Positions 1 to 8,630 of a DNA stretch of 64,000 nucleotides are shown here, piece after piece. A program made the position numbers and the translations under genes. Source of the DNA: Pollutimonas thiosulfatoxidans (lineage in GTDB: Bacteria; Pseudomonadota; Gammaproteobacteria; Burkholderiales; Burkholderiaceae_B); assembly GCF_004022565.1 (NCBI RefSeq), contig NZ_CP022987.1, positions 1,550,001 to 1,614,000 on the forward strand, written 5' to 3'. Every line of letters starts with the position of its first letter. Positions within the stretch are counted from its first letter, which is position 1. A model generated the notes under the pieces. The model had not been told where the DNA came from. It saw nothing but the letters and a program-made list of their open reading frames with translations, and made no database searches.

Positions 1-352
1 CTGCCGCGGCAGCCAGCTGGGCGTTGTCGGCAACGCGCTCTTTCAGCCAGTACTCGACCGCCTTGACGTCATGATTGGTGGTTTTCTCGATCTCTTTGAT
101 GCGTCCGGCATCCTGTTCGGAGAATTCGTCCACAATTGCCTTGAGCGCCGCCTTGGACTCTGCCGAAAAAGCCGGCAGCTCGGGCAAACCCGCTTCGGCC
201 AGGCCAAGCAGCCAGGCCACTTCGACTTCCACCCGATGCGCCATGAAACCGGCTTCAGACAAGGTGGACCGGAGCCCCTGCGCCTTGGCGGCGTACCGGC
301 CATCCAGTGGCGACAAGGCGTTGAGATAAGTGGGTTGCTGGACGAGTTGCAT
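1..352 (-). CDS. purB: Adenylosuccinate lyase, N-terminal part (cut by window edge)
   Basis: PurB cleaves adenylosuccinate to AMP and SAICAR to AICAR in cytoplasmic purine synthesis. Only the first 117 codons are here; the gene continues past position 1. The translation from the ATG at 352 begins MQLVQQPTYLNALSPLDGRY, the LSPLDGRY block being typical of the E. coli-type PurB N-terminus. Further on it carries EVEVAWL, DAGRIKEIEKTTNHDVKAVE and a WLKE block, matching the same family. No strong Shine-Dalgarno is visible ahead of the ATG. It diverges from the glutathione S-transferase gene across about 225 bases that hold both promoters. Identification is secure; nothing can be said about the C-terminal part. 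Confidence 0.93.
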   Translation of the reverse strand, partial: MQLVQQPTYLNALSPLDGRYAAKAQGLRSTLSEAGFMAHRVEVEVAWLLGLAEAGLPELPAFSAESKAALKAIVDEFSEQDAGRIKEIEKTTNHDVKAVEYWLKERVADNAQLAAAA

Positions 353-538
353 TGCTGTTCACATAGAGAAAAGTCAACCTCGGATTCTACCATTCGGGCA
401 GGTATGGAGGGCCTAACCGGTCTGGGCCGAAAAGTCACACCGCAAAGCAGCGAATCAGCATTAAAACGACACATTGTCTGGCTTTCCTGTAACACCACGG
501 CTTTGTCCGGCTACCCCGCCAATAAAGCGCCGGTATGC

Positions 539-547
539 TGCTATACT
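539..547 (+). promoter_or_regulatory. Extended -10 promoter element of the GST gene
   Basis: TGCTATACT is an extended -10 box (TGnTATACT) about 30 bases ahead of the ATG at 577. No good -35 lies at the right distance, as expected for an extended -10 promoter. Its position argues against the upstream in-frame start at 535, which would lie inside the promoter. Prediction from sequence only. Confidence 0.5.
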
Positions 548-576
548 TTTTTCGCCTGCAACTTCCGAACTTTGCC

Positions 577-1191
577 ATGAAACTTATTGGTTCTCTCACT
601 AGTCCTTACGTGCGCAAAGTGCGCGTCGTGATGGCCGAGAAGAAACTCGAGTACGAACTCGTACTCGAAGACGTGTGGGCTGATGACACCCAGATACAAG
701 CCCACAATCCCTTGGGCAAAGTACCCTGCCTGCTCATGGACGACAACGGCAGCTTGTTCGACTCGCGAGTCATCGTCGAGTACCTGGATACCCTTTCACC
801 GGTAGGCAGGCTTATCCCGCAGCAAGGCCGCGACCGCGCCGCCACCAAGTGCTGGGAAGCTATCGCCGATGGTGTGCTCGACGCTGCCGTGACCATACAC
901 ATCGAGACGCACCGCCGCGAAGCCCATCAACGCAGCCAAAGCTGGATAGACCGGCAGTACAAGAAGATTGAAGTCGCGCTCGACTCCATGGACAAAAGCC
1001 TGGATGACCAGCCCTTTTGCATGGGCGTCAACTTAAGCCTGGCCGACATCGCCGTAGGCTGTGCCTTGGGTTATCTGGACCTGCGCTTTGCACATCTGGA
1101 ATGGCGCTCGCGCTTCGCGAACCTGAAACGGCTGGAAGACAAGCTGCAGACGCGCCCTTCGTTCACATCGACGTTGCCGCCGCAATCCTGA
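577..1191 (+). CDS. Glutathione S-transferase family protein
   Basis: A cytosolic GST-fold protein of 204 residues. It has an N-terminal thioredoxin-like domain (about residues 1-80) starting MKLIGSLTSPYVRKVRV, then the cis-Pro region GKVPCLLMDD and the glutathione-contacting LFDSRVIVEYL. An all-helical C-terminal domain carries the usual LADIAVGCAL segment. The TSPYVRKVR motif with its Ser suggests a serine-type bacterial GST related to the YibF group. I place the start at 577 because the family begins there and a promoter lies just upstream. The gene stands alone with its own terminator. The substrate cannot be told; detoxification of electrophiles is the general family role. Confidence 0.88.
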   Translation: MKLIGSLTSPYVRKVRVVMAEKKLEYELVLEDVWADDTQIQAHNPLGKVPCLLMDDNGSLFDSRVIVEYLDTLSPVGRLIPQQGRDRAATKCWEAIADGVLDAAVTIHIETHRREAHQRSQSWIDRQYKKIEVALDSMDKSLDDQPFCMGVNLSLADIAVGCALGYLDLRFAHLEWRSRFANLKRLEDKLQTRPSFTSTLPPQS

Positions 1192-1225
1192 CTGACACAC
1201 GGGCGGTCACGCCGCCCCATATAGC

Positions 1226-1253
1226 AAAAAGCCGGGTTGTTGCCCGGCTTTTT
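1226..1253. terminator. Bidirectional rho-independent terminator
   Basis: A GCCGGG/CCCGGC stem is extended by an A run on one side and a T run on the other (AAAAAGCCGGG, loop TTGTTG, CCCGGCTTTTT). It can end both the GST gene (+) and the TauE-type gene (-), which converge here. Confidence 0.75.
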
Positions 1254-1255
1254 CT

Positions 1256-2074
1256 TTAGCTGGTATAGCCGATATAAGCTTCGTACAGCATGTAGACCGC
1301 CAGACCGAACAGCAGGCAGGCGAACACCCGCTTTAGCGTCGCAACCGGCAGGCGGTGCGCACATCGGGCGCCATAGGGCGCCGTCAGCATGCTCATGGCG
1401 GACAACACCACCAACGCCGGCCAATAAATGTAACCCAACATGCCCTCCTGGCCCCCTACTTCGTTGAAGCCCGAATAGATATAGCCGGCACTATTGGCTA
1501 CCGCAATGAAGAAGCCCAGGGCGGCCGAGGTGGCGACCGCGTTATGCACCGAGATATTGCTGCGCGTCATGAACGGTACAGAAAGGAAGCCGCCGCCCGC
1601 ACCCAGCAGGCCGGATGCAAAGCCGATGCCCACGCCTACGCCAGCCGTAACCGGCGTACCGGGCATCCGGCGGGAAGCTGCAGGAGGCTTGCCATTGAGC
1701 ATGCGAAACCCCGAATAACCGACGAACACGGCAAAAATAATGGACAGCCAGACACCACTTAAATAGGAAAACACCGCCCCACCGGAAAGCAAGCCGCCAA
1801 CTATCATGCCGGGCGCCATCACGAGGACGATATTCCATAGTATGGCGCCCCGCTTGTGATGTGCGCGCATGCTGGACACGGAGGTAAACACGATAGTGGC
1901 CATGGAAGTCGCGATTGCGGCATGAACCACCAGTTCGCGCGGGATGCCATAGATGGGAAACAGTATCGTCAGGAAAGGCACCAACAGCATGCCCCCGCCT
2001 ATGCCCAGCAGCCCCGCAGCAAAACCGACCACACTACCCAGACACGCCAGGCTAACAATAAATGCCGGATCCAT
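1256..2074 (-). CDS. TauE/SafE family membrane transporter
   Basis: A polytopic inner-membrane protein of 272 residues from the TauE/SafE (DUF81) family, whose members export sulfite, sulfoacetate or other organic anions. Two similar halves are visible, each with the glycine-rich family motif: GFAAGLLGIGGGMLLVPFL near residue 20 and FASGLLGAGGGFLSVPFM near residue 150. About eight hydrophobic segments can be counted. I chose the ATG at 2074 (MDPAFIVSLACLG) over the longer reading because it starts directly before the first membrane segment and has AAGG upstream. It lies 62 bases downstream of mnmA and may share its transcript. The substrate is unknown. Confidence 0.85.
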   Translation of the reverse strand: MDPAFIVSLACLGSVVGFAAGLLGIGGGMLLVPFLTILFPIYGIPRELVVHAAIATSMATIVFTSVSSMRAHHKRGAILWNIVLVMAPGMIVGGLLSGGAVFSYLSGVWLSIIFAVFVGYSGFRMLNGKPPAASRRMPGTPVTAGVGVGIGFASGLLGAGGGFLSVPFMTRSNISVHNAVATSAALGFFIAVANSAGYIYSGFNEVGGQEGMLGYIYWPALVVLSAMSMLTAPYGARCAHRLPVATLKRVFACLLFGLAVYMLYEAYIGYTS

Positions 2075-2136
2075 AAAACCTTGTTGGTAAGAAAAGAAAT
2101 GAGAGAGGATCCGGGCTGGCCGAATGCAGCTTGATA

Positions 2137-3252
2137 CTAAACAATGATGCCCCCACCCAGGCACACGTCGCCCTCATACAAGACGGCAGATTGGCCAGGG
2201 GTGACTGCCCATTGCGCTTCGTCGAACGACAAGGAAAACCCGTCGGCGTCAACTGTACCGAGCATGGCTACCGAATCAGTCTGCCGGTAGCGGGTCTTGG
2301 CGCCATAGCGCCCGCTGGCTGGCGGCTGTCCGGCGACCCAACTGGCGTCCTGCGCCTGCAACTGCTGTGCAAGCAACCAGGGGTGCTCATGGCCCTGCAC
2401 CACGTAGAGGGTATTGGTTTCGAGGTCTTTGCGCGCCGTATACCAGGCGTCGGCCGTGCCGTCGTCTCGCTGTTGCCCTTTCACGCCGCCTATCCCCAGC
2501 CCTTTACGCTGGCCGAGCGTATAAAACGACAGGCCCTGATGTTGACCAATTACCCGTCCGTCCGGGGTTTTGATGGGACCGGGCTGTGTTGGCAGGTAGC
2601 GATTCAAGAACTCACGGAATGGCCGCTCGCCGATGAAGCAGATGCCGGTGGAATCCTTCTTGGTGGCATTGGGAAGACCCAGTTGGGCCGCAATGCGCCG
2701 CACTTCGGTTTTGTTGATTTCGCCCAGAGGAAAGATCGTGCGGGATAACTGCGCCTGGTTCAGCCGGTGCAGGAAATAGCTTTGGTCCTTGCTCGCATCG
2801 ACGGCCTTCAATAATTCAAACTGCGGCCCGGCCGGCGTCTGTACTGAGCGCACGCGCGCATAGTGGCCCGTGGCAATATGGTCGGCGCCCAGGGCCATTG
2901 CGTGGTCCAGGAAAGCCTTGAACTTGATTTCGGCGTTGCACAGGACGTCGGGGTTGGGCGTGCGCCCGGCGGAGTACTCTCGCAGAAAGTCGGCGAAGAC
3001 GCGGTCCTTGTACTCGGCCGCAAAATTTACCGCCTCGATGTCTATACCGATAAGGTCGGCTACGCTAGCGGCATCCAGCCAGTCTTGCCGTGTCGAGCAG
3101 TACTCTGAATCGTCGTCATCTTCCCAGTTTTTCATGAACAGGCCGAGCACCTCGTAACCTTGTTCCTTGAGCAGCCATGCCGTCACCGAAGAGTCCACGC
3201 CCCCCGACATGCCGACGACCACTCGCCTCTTTGATGCATTGGAATTAATCAT
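2137..3252 (-). CDS. mnmA: tRNA-specific 2-thiouridylase
   Basis: MnmA (TrmU) places sulfur at position 2 of the wobble uridine in tRNA-Lys, -Glu and -Gln, with ATP and a persulfide from the IscS/Tus relay. The ATP-pyrophosphatase P-loop SGGVDSS is at residues 16-22. The catalytic cysteine of the NPDVLCNAEIKF block is Cys105, and the second cysteine sits in GICFIGER near residue 205. Length (371) is normal. It starts only 9 bases after the glcF stop, so it is probably transcribed at the end of the glycolate oxidase operon. That is an unusual partner for a tRNA-modification enzyme. Confidence 0.97.
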   Translation of the reverse strand: MINSNASKRRVVVGMSGGVDSSVTAWLLKEQGYEVLGLFMKNWEDDDDSEYCSTRQDWLDAASVADLIGIDIEAVNFAAEYKDRVFADFLREYSAGRTPNPDVLCNAEIKFKAFLDHAMALGADHIATGHYARVRSVQTPAGPQFELLKAVDASKDQSYFLHRLNQAQLSRTIFPLGEINKTEVRRIAAQLGLPNATKKDSTGICFIGERPFREFLNRYLPTQPGPIKTPDGRVIGQHQGLSFYTLGQRKGLGIGGVKGQQRDDGTADAWYTARKDLETNTLYVVQGHEHPWLLAQQLQAQDASWVAGQPPASGRYGAKTRYRQTDSVAMLGTVDADGFSLSFDEAQWAVTPGQSAVLYEGDVCLGGGIIV

Positions 3253-3261
3253 GCGGTCATT

Positions 3262-4497
3262 TTAGCCGCCTGGCCGGGCCAGGGCTTCGTCCACGACTTC
3301 GATCCAGTGGCGTACCGGTGTCGCCGTGCCGCTTTGCAGGTGAGTGATACACCCGATATTGGAAGATACGATGTATTCCGGTTCGGCGGCGCCGATATGG
3401 CGTAGCTTGCGGTCGCGCAAAGACTGGGAAAGCTCGGGTTGCGTTACCGAGTACGTGCCGGCCGAACCGCAACACAGGTGAGCCTCGCCAAATTGCTGCA
3501 GCTCAAAGCCCAGATCGGTCAGCAGCCGTTCGCTGACGCCGCGCAGGCCTTGCCAATGCTGCAACGTACAGGGCGGATGAAACGCCGTACGGCCCGGCAA
3601 GCCGGTCAGCCGGCCGGCCAGCTCCTGCGCATGCGGCGCAAGCACCTCTGCCACGTCGCGCACCTTGTCGACCAGGCGCAAGGCATTGGCGACATAGGCG
3701 GGGTCGTCGCGCAAATGGTGCGCGTATTCTTTGACCATGGCCCCGCAACCGGAGGCGTTCATGATGATGCATTCGGCCTCGCCGCTGTCCAACAAAGGTA
3801 GCCACGCATCGATGTTGGCCCGCATTTGATCAAGTGCAGCCTCTTGCGCATCCAAATGAAAGTTGATCGCCCCGCAACACCCGGCCCCCGCGACTATGCG
3901 AGTACCTATGCCTACCGCATCGAGCACGCGTATGGTGGCCGCGTCGATGGAAGGCATCATGGCTGGTTGCACGCAACCGGCAAGCATGATCACCTGCCGC
4001 GGGTGACGCGAGGTATCAGGCAGCCTGCCCGCTGGCCGAGCCGCAGGAACCTTGTTGCGCAACACCTCGGGCAGTACGGGACGGAACAGACGGCCCAGCT
4101 TTAAAGCCGGGCCGAATGCCGGCGAGTTCAACATGCGGCGCAACACCCCTCGGAGCAGACGCTGTGACGCCGGGCGCTGCACACGCTCTTCCACCAGCTT
4201 GCGGCCAATATCGACCAGGGCGCCGTACTGCACGCCCGACGGACAGGTGGTCTCGCAATTGCGGCAAGTGAGGCAACGATCCAGGTGGGTCTGGGTCGAT
4301 TGCGTAGGCTCAACACCTTCCAGAACCTGTTTGATCAGGTATATGCGGCCGCGCGGGCTATCGAGCTCGTCGCCGAGCTCTTGATATGTGGGGCAAGTGG
4401 CCAGGCAGAAACCGCAATGCACACAACGGCGCAGAATGTCGTCGGCTTCTTGACCCAGTTGGGAGTCACGCGCCCAGGATGCTAGATTTGTTTGCAC
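3262..4497 (-). CDS. glcF: Glycolate oxidase iron-sulfur subunit
   Basis: GlcF is the electron-transfer subunit of the membrane-associated glycolate dehydrogenase GlcDEF, which oxidises glycolate to glyoxylate. Two 4Fe-4S motifs stand near the N-terminus: CVHCGFCLATCPTY (about residue 26) and CLTCRNCETTCPSG (about residue 75). Two CCG-type domains follow, with CCGAINFHL and CCGSAGTYS. Length (411) fits the family. It lies 10 bases after glcE and 9 before mnmA, all on the minus strand. The order D-E-F matches E. coli, but no glcC regulator or glcB malate synthase is next to it. Confidence 0.96.
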   Translation of the reverse strand: MQTNLASWARDSQLGQEADDILRRCVHCGFCLATCPTYQELGDELDSPRGRIYLIKQVLEGVEPTQSTQTHLDRCLTCRNCETTCPSGVQYGALVDIGRKLVEERVQRPASQRLLRGVLRRMLNSPAFGPALKLGRLFRPVLPEVLRNKVPAARPAGRLPDTSRHPRQVIMLAGCVQPAMMPSIDAATIRVLDAVGIGTRIVAGAGCCGAINFHLDAQEAALDQMRANIDAWLPLLDSGEAECIIMNASGCGAMVKEYAHHLRDDPAYVANALRLVDKVRDVAEVLAPHAQELAGRLTGLPGRTAFHPPCTLQHWQGLRGVSERLLTDLGFELQQFGEAHLCCGSAGTYSVTQPELSQSLRDRKLRHIGAAEPEYIVSSNIGCITHLQSGTATPVRHWIEVVDEALARPGG

Positions 4498-4507
4498 GAT
4501 TTAGCTC

Positions 4508-5608
4508 TTAAAAATCAGGAAACAAGCGTTTCGGATTAAAAATCCCCACGGGATCTAGCTCTTGCTTCAGACGTTGATTGATATTTCGAAGTGCGGACGG
4601 CAAAGGATGGAATACGGGTATGTCGGCCGGCCGGTTATCGTATCGGTAAAGCGTGGCATGCCCGCCCCGTTGCGTCACATCGCGGCGCAAGTCAGCCGGC
4701 GAGACTTCGGTGGACAACCACCGCAAGCCGCCATTCCATTCGATCAGTGTGGGTCCCGCCTCCAACGGCGGGCTATCCGGCGGCAAGGCAACGCGCCATA
4801 ACGGCCGGGCCTGGAAAAACGGGTGAGTCTGGTCCCGCATGGTGGTCCAGAACACTTTGACCTGGTCAGCCGGCATGACCTGCCCACCTACGCGGGCCAT
4901 GCCCATTGCCACGGCCGGTTCACTGCCCGAAACCCGCACATACAGTTTGCCCGCCCGCTGCGTATCGTCTGCCACCCAAGCCGTAGCGCTGATCGGAACG
5001 GGCAAGCCGCGCCACTCTGTAAACTGCTGCAGAGCGCCGGCCTCGTCCGTCTCCAGAACCAGAGTCTCTTCATGAAACGGCTTGGGAGCAACCTTGATGG
5101 AGACCTCCATGAGCGCGCCGAAGATCCCCATGGAGCCGGCCAGCAGCCGCGACACGTCGTAACCCGCCACGTTCTTCATGACCTCTCCGCCAAAGTTCAG
5201 TACCTTGCCCGTGGAGTCGAGCAACTTGGCGCCCAGCATGAAGTCGCGCAAGCTGCCGGCGGCCATGCGGCGCGGTCCGGATAGCCCGCTGGCAACGCAA
5301 CCGCCTATCGTGGATGTCGGGCCAAAGCGTGGTGGCTCGAATGCCAGCATCTGGTTTTCGTGATCCAGCGTCTCTTCGATTTCGGAAAGCAAGGTGCCGG
5401 CGCGGGCGGTGATAACCAGCTCGGACGGCTGGTAGTTCACCACGCCCCGATAGCCCGAAACGTCCAGGACCGCGATATCGGGCACCGCAATGCCGTCTAC
5501 CTGCTCGCCGTAAAATTCCTTGGTTCCGCCCCCGCGTATATAGACGGGGCGCTCGGAACCGCGCGCTGCCATGACCTGCTGGCTTAGTTGAGATAAGGCG
5601 AATTCCAT
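4508..5608 (-). CDS. glcE: Glycolate oxidase FAD-binding subunit GlcE
   Basis: GlcE is the smaller FAD-linked subunit of glycolate dehydrogenase and is required together with GlcD and GlcF. The 366-residue protein has a PCMH-type FAD-binding domain in its first half, including VYIRGGGTKEFYG, TIGGCVASGLSGPRR and NFGGEVMKNVAGYDVSRL. The last is the MKNVAGYD signature that separates GlcE from GlcD. The end, DPVGIFNPKRLF, is the usual family C-terminus. It sits 9 bases after glcD and 10 before glcF, so the three subunits are almost certainly made from one message. Confidence 0.95.
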   Translation of the reverse strand: MEFALSQLSQQVMAARGSERPVYIRGGGTKEFYGEQVDGIAVPDIAVLDVSGYRGVVNYQPSELVITARAGTLLSEIEETLDHENQMLAFEPPRFGPTSTIGGCVASGLSGPRRMAAGSLRDFMLGAKLLDSTGKVLNFGGEVMKNVAGYDVSRLLAGSMGIFGALMEVSIKVAPKPFHEETLVLETDEAGALQQFTEWRGLPVPISATAWVADDTQRAGKLYVRVSGSEPAVAMGMARVGGQVMPADQVKVFWTTMRDQTHPFFQARPLWRVALPPDSPPLEAGPTLIEWNGGLRWLSTEVSPADLRRDVTQRGGHATLYRYDNRPADIPVFHPLPSALRNINQRLKQELDPVGIFNPKRLFPDF

Positions 5609-5617
5609 GCTTGGCTC

Positions 5618-7111
5618 TTAAAAACGGGGCAGATCGGGAAAGCGGATCTCGCCGCCATGAACGTGCATCTTGCCGTACTCGGCACAACGCGCCAAAGTGG
5701 GGATGAGCTTTTCCGGGTTAAGCAGCCCGTAGGGATCAAAGGCGCTTTTCAGGGCGTAGAAAAAGTCGAGCTCTTCGCGCGTAAATTGCACGCACATCTG
5801 GTTGATCTTCTCGATACCTACGCCATGCTCGCCAGTTATCGTGCCACCCACCTGCACGCAAAGTTCCAGAATGGCGGCGCCGAACTTCTCGGCGCACTCC
5901 ACCTCGTTGACCTTGTTGGAGTCGAACAGAATAAGAGGATGCAAATTCCCGTCGCCTGCATGAAAGACATTGGCGCAACGCAAGCCGAACTCGTCTTCCA
6001 TTTGTTCGATGGCGCCAAGCACCCGGCCCAGGTGGCGCCGCGGTATCGTGCCATCCATACAGTAGTAGTCCGGCGATACCCGCCCTGCCGCCGGAAAGGC
6101 ATTCTTGCGTCCCGCCCAGAACAGCAGGCGCTCGTCTTCGGAGCGCGACACTTGCAATTTGGTTGCTCCGGCGTGCTGGAACACTGCCTCCATGCGGGCC
6201 ACCTCGTCGTCCACCTCTTCTTCCGTGCCATCGGATTCGCACAGCAAAATGGCCGCCGCGTCCAGATCGTAGCCGGCGTTCACGAAGGGCTCCACCATAT
6301 GCACTGCCCGCTTGTCCATCATTTCGAGGCCAGCCGGAATAATGCCGCCTGCAATGATATTGGTGACTGCGAGGCTGGCTGCTTCGACACTGTCGAAACT
6401 TGCCATGATGACGCGCGCACAACTGGGCGATGGAATGAGCTTTACGGTGACCTCGGTCACGATGCCCAGCATGCCCTCCGAGCCGATGAACGCCGCCAGC
6501 AAGTCGGCCCCGGGTGAGTCAGGGGCGTGTGAACCCAGTTCGATGATGTCGCCGTCTATGGTGACCACCCGGATCCGCAGCACATTATGTACGGTCAGGC
6601 CGTATTTCAGGCAATGCACGCCGCCTGAGTTTTCGGCAATATTGCCGCCGATCGAACAGGCGATCTGACTGGAGGGGTCGGGCGCGTAATACAAGCCATA
6701 GGCCGATGCCGCCTCGGAGATTGCCAGGTTTCTTACCCCGGGCTCGACGATGGCGGTAGCTGTGGCAAGGTCGATTTTTTTTATGCGATTCAGTTTCGCC
6801 AAGCCCAGCAAGATGCCTTGCGTATGCGGCATGGCGCCGCCCGACAGCCCCGTACCCGCACCGCGTGCCACGATAGGGATATTGAAGGCCTTGCAGCCTT
6901 GCAATACGGCAACGACCTGCTCTTCGTTTTCGGGAAGAATGACCACCGGCGGCAAGGCCCGATACAGCGACAGCCCGTCGCATTCGTAGGGCCGGGTATC
7001 TTCGACCTTGGTCAAGATGCAATGTGCTGGCACAGTGCCAGCCAGCCTGGCGATGAAGCCCGCAAAATCCGGCCCGGTGTCTGGCGCCGAACTCAGTGAT
7101 GATTCGTTCAT
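5618..7111 (-). CDS. glcD: Glycolate oxidase subunit GlcD
   Basis: GlcD is the main FAD-binding catalytic subunit of glycolate dehydrogenase. An FAD-binding PCMH domain covers roughly residues 45-225 (VARGAGTGLSGGAMP, NIAENSGGVHCLKYG, IGSEGMLGIVTEVT). The C-terminal oxidase domain carries NVFHAGDGNLHPLILFD and ITGEHGVGIEK. Length (497) matches E. coli GlcD. It follows the FAD oxidase gene by 51 bases and leads into glcE and glcF. With GlcF it should feed electrons to the quinone pool. No regulator is adjacent, so control cannot be read here. Confidence 0.96.
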   Translation of the reverse strand: MNESSLSSAPDTGPDFAGFIARLAGTVPAHCILTKVEDTRPYECDGLSLYRALPPVVILPENEEQVVAVLQGCKAFNIPIVARGAGTGLSGGAMPHTQGILLGLAKLNRIKKIDLATATAIVEPGVRNLAISEAASAYGLYYAPDPSSQIACSIGGNIAENSGGVHCLKYGLTVHNVLRIRVVTIDGDIIELGSHAPDSPGADLLAAFIGSEGMLGIVTEVTVKLIPSPSCARVIMASFDSVEAASLAVTNIIAGGIIPAGLEMMDKRAVHMVEPFVNAGYDLDAAAILLCESDGTEEEVDDEVARMEAVFQHAGATKLQVSRSEDERLLFWAGRKNAFPAAGRVSPDYYCMDGTIPRRHLGRVLGAIEQMEDEFGLRCANVFHAGDGNLHPLILFDSNKVNEVECAEKFGAAILELCVQVGGTITGEHGVGIEKINQMCVQFTREELDFFYALKSAFDPYGLLNPEKLIPTLARCAEYGKMHVHGGEIRFPDLPRF

Positions 7112-7162
7112 GGTACTTGTTCGCTTGTTATCGTCGCCCGCCCGGGGGCGGGCTCTTATCGC

Positions 7163-8575
7163 CTAGTGCTGCGGAATAATTTTGCCTGGATTCAAAATAT
7201 TATGAGGGTCGAAGGCAGCCTTCAGGCTGGACATGAGATCCAGGGCGTCTTGCCCATGTTCGGCCAGCATGAATTCCATCTTGTGCAAACCCACGCCGTG
7301 TTCGCCCGTGCAGGTCCCCTCCATATCGAGGGCACGCTGCACCAAACGCTGGTTAAGTTGCTCGGACTCTTCCCACTCTTGCGGGCTGTCCGGGTCAAGC
7401 AGCATCAGTACGTGGAAGTTGCCATCGCCTACGTGCCCCACGATGGTGTACGGGAAGCTGGCCTGATCGAGCTCGGCAGCGGTCTGACCCACGCACTCGG
7501 CCAGCCGCGAGATCGGTACGCAGACGTCAGTCGTACTGGAGCGGCATCCGGGGCGCAGCTGCAGACCGGCAAAATAGGCGTTGTGCCGGGCCGTCCAGAG
7601 ACGGCTGCGGTCTTCCGGCTGCTCGGCCCACTGGAAATCCATGCCACCGTTGTCGCGGGTGATCTCCTGGACGACCTGAGCCTGCTCCTTGACGCCAGCG
7701 GGGCTGCCATGGAACTCAAACAGCAGCAACGGAGACTCTTGCAGGTCGAGCTTGCTGTAGGCGTTGGTAGCCTTTACCGCCCAGGTGTCCATGAACTCGA
7801 CCCGAGCCACGGGCACGCCCATCTGTATGACTTCGATCACACTCTGGACCGCGGCCTGCAGGCTGGGAAAGTTGCAAATGGCCGCCGAGATGGCCTCTGG
7901 CTGAGGAAACAGACGCACCGTCACTTCGGTAATGATGCCCAGCGTGCCTTCGCTCCCGACAAAGATACGGGTCAGGTCGTAGCCGGCAGACGACTTGCGT
8001 GCCCGATTGGCGGTTTCAATGACACGGCCGTCGGCGGTCACCACCTTCAGGGACATCACGTTTTCGCGCATGGTGCCATAGCGGACCGCGTTGGTACCCG
8101 AAGCACGCGTAGCGGCCATGCCGCCCAGGCTGGCGTCCGCACCGGGGTCGATAGGAAAAAACAAGCCGGTATCGCGGATTTCTTCGTTAAGCTGCTTGCG
8201 TGTCACGCCGGCCTGCACAGTGGCAGTGAAGTCTTCGGCGTGCACCGCCACCAGCTTGTTCATGCCCGAAAGGTCGACGCTGATGCCGCCCTGGACGGCC
8301 AGCAGGTGGCCCTCCAGGGACGAGCCCACGCCGAAAGGAATCAGGGGTACGCGATGCTCATGACACTGCTTGGCCAACCACGCGACTTCTTCGGTGCTCT
8401 CGGCAAAAACCACGCCGTCGGGAAGCATGGGCGGATAAGGAGACTCGTCGCGACCATGGTGCTCGCGTACGGCCTGCGCGTTGGAAAATCGCGCACCGAA
8501 ATACGCCTTCAGCGCATCCAGGAAGCCCGCAGGCACAGGACGACGCAAACTGTTGGGGACCACAGGGGCGTTCAT
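7163..8575 (-). CDS. FAD-binding oxidase, D-lactate dehydrogenase (cytochrome)-like
   Basis: A 470-residue flavoprotein of the FAD-linked oxidase family, separate from GlcD. The FAD PCMH domain (about residues 45-225) shows VPLIPFGVGSSLEGH, PGADASLGGMAATRASGTNAVRYG and IFVGSEGTLGIITEVT. The C-terminal domain has YTIVGHVGDGNFHVLM and TCTGEHGVGLHKMEFM. The GSSLEGH and ATRASGTNAVRYG blocks are typical of D-lactate dehydrogenase (cytochrome) and related D-2-hydroxyacid oxidases. It lies between aroG and glcD on the same strand, 51 bases ahead of glcD, so it may open the glc operon. D-lactate or another D-2-hydroxyacid is the likely substrate; glycolate cannot be excluded. Confidence 0.9.
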   Translation of the reverse strand: MNAPVVPNSLRRPVPAGFLDALKAYFGARFSNAQAVREHHGRDESPYPPMLPDGVVFAESTEEVAWLAKQCHEHRVPLIPFGVGSSLEGHLLAVQGGISVDLSGMNKLVAVHAEDFTATVQAGVTRKQLNEEIRDTGLFFPIDPGADASLGGMAATRASGTNAVRYGTMRENVMSLKVVTADGRVIETANRARKSSAGYDLTRIFVGSEGTLGIITEVTVRLFPQPEAISAAICNFPSLQAAVQSVIEVIQMGVPVARVEFMDTWAVKATNAYSKLDLQESPLLLFEFHGSPAGVKEQAQVVQEITRDNGGMDFQWAEQPEDRSRLWTARHNAYFAGLQLRPGCRSSTTDVCVPISRLAECVGQTAAELDQASFPYTIVGHVGDGNFHVLMLLDPDSPQEWEESEQLNQRLVQRALDMEGTCTGEHGVGLHKMEFMLAEHGQDALDLMSSLKAAFDPHNILNPGKIIPQH

Positions 8576-8630
8576 GCCAATGACTCCTAAGACCGATCCA
8601 AGATTAAGCCCAATCCCATACTAACGGTTT

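Noticed and set aside
7166..8590. A plus-strand open frame of 474 codons opposite the FAD oxidase gene
   Set aside because: It is antisense to a gene with clear flavoprotein motifs and has no recognisable domain; long antisense frames are common in GC-rich DNA.
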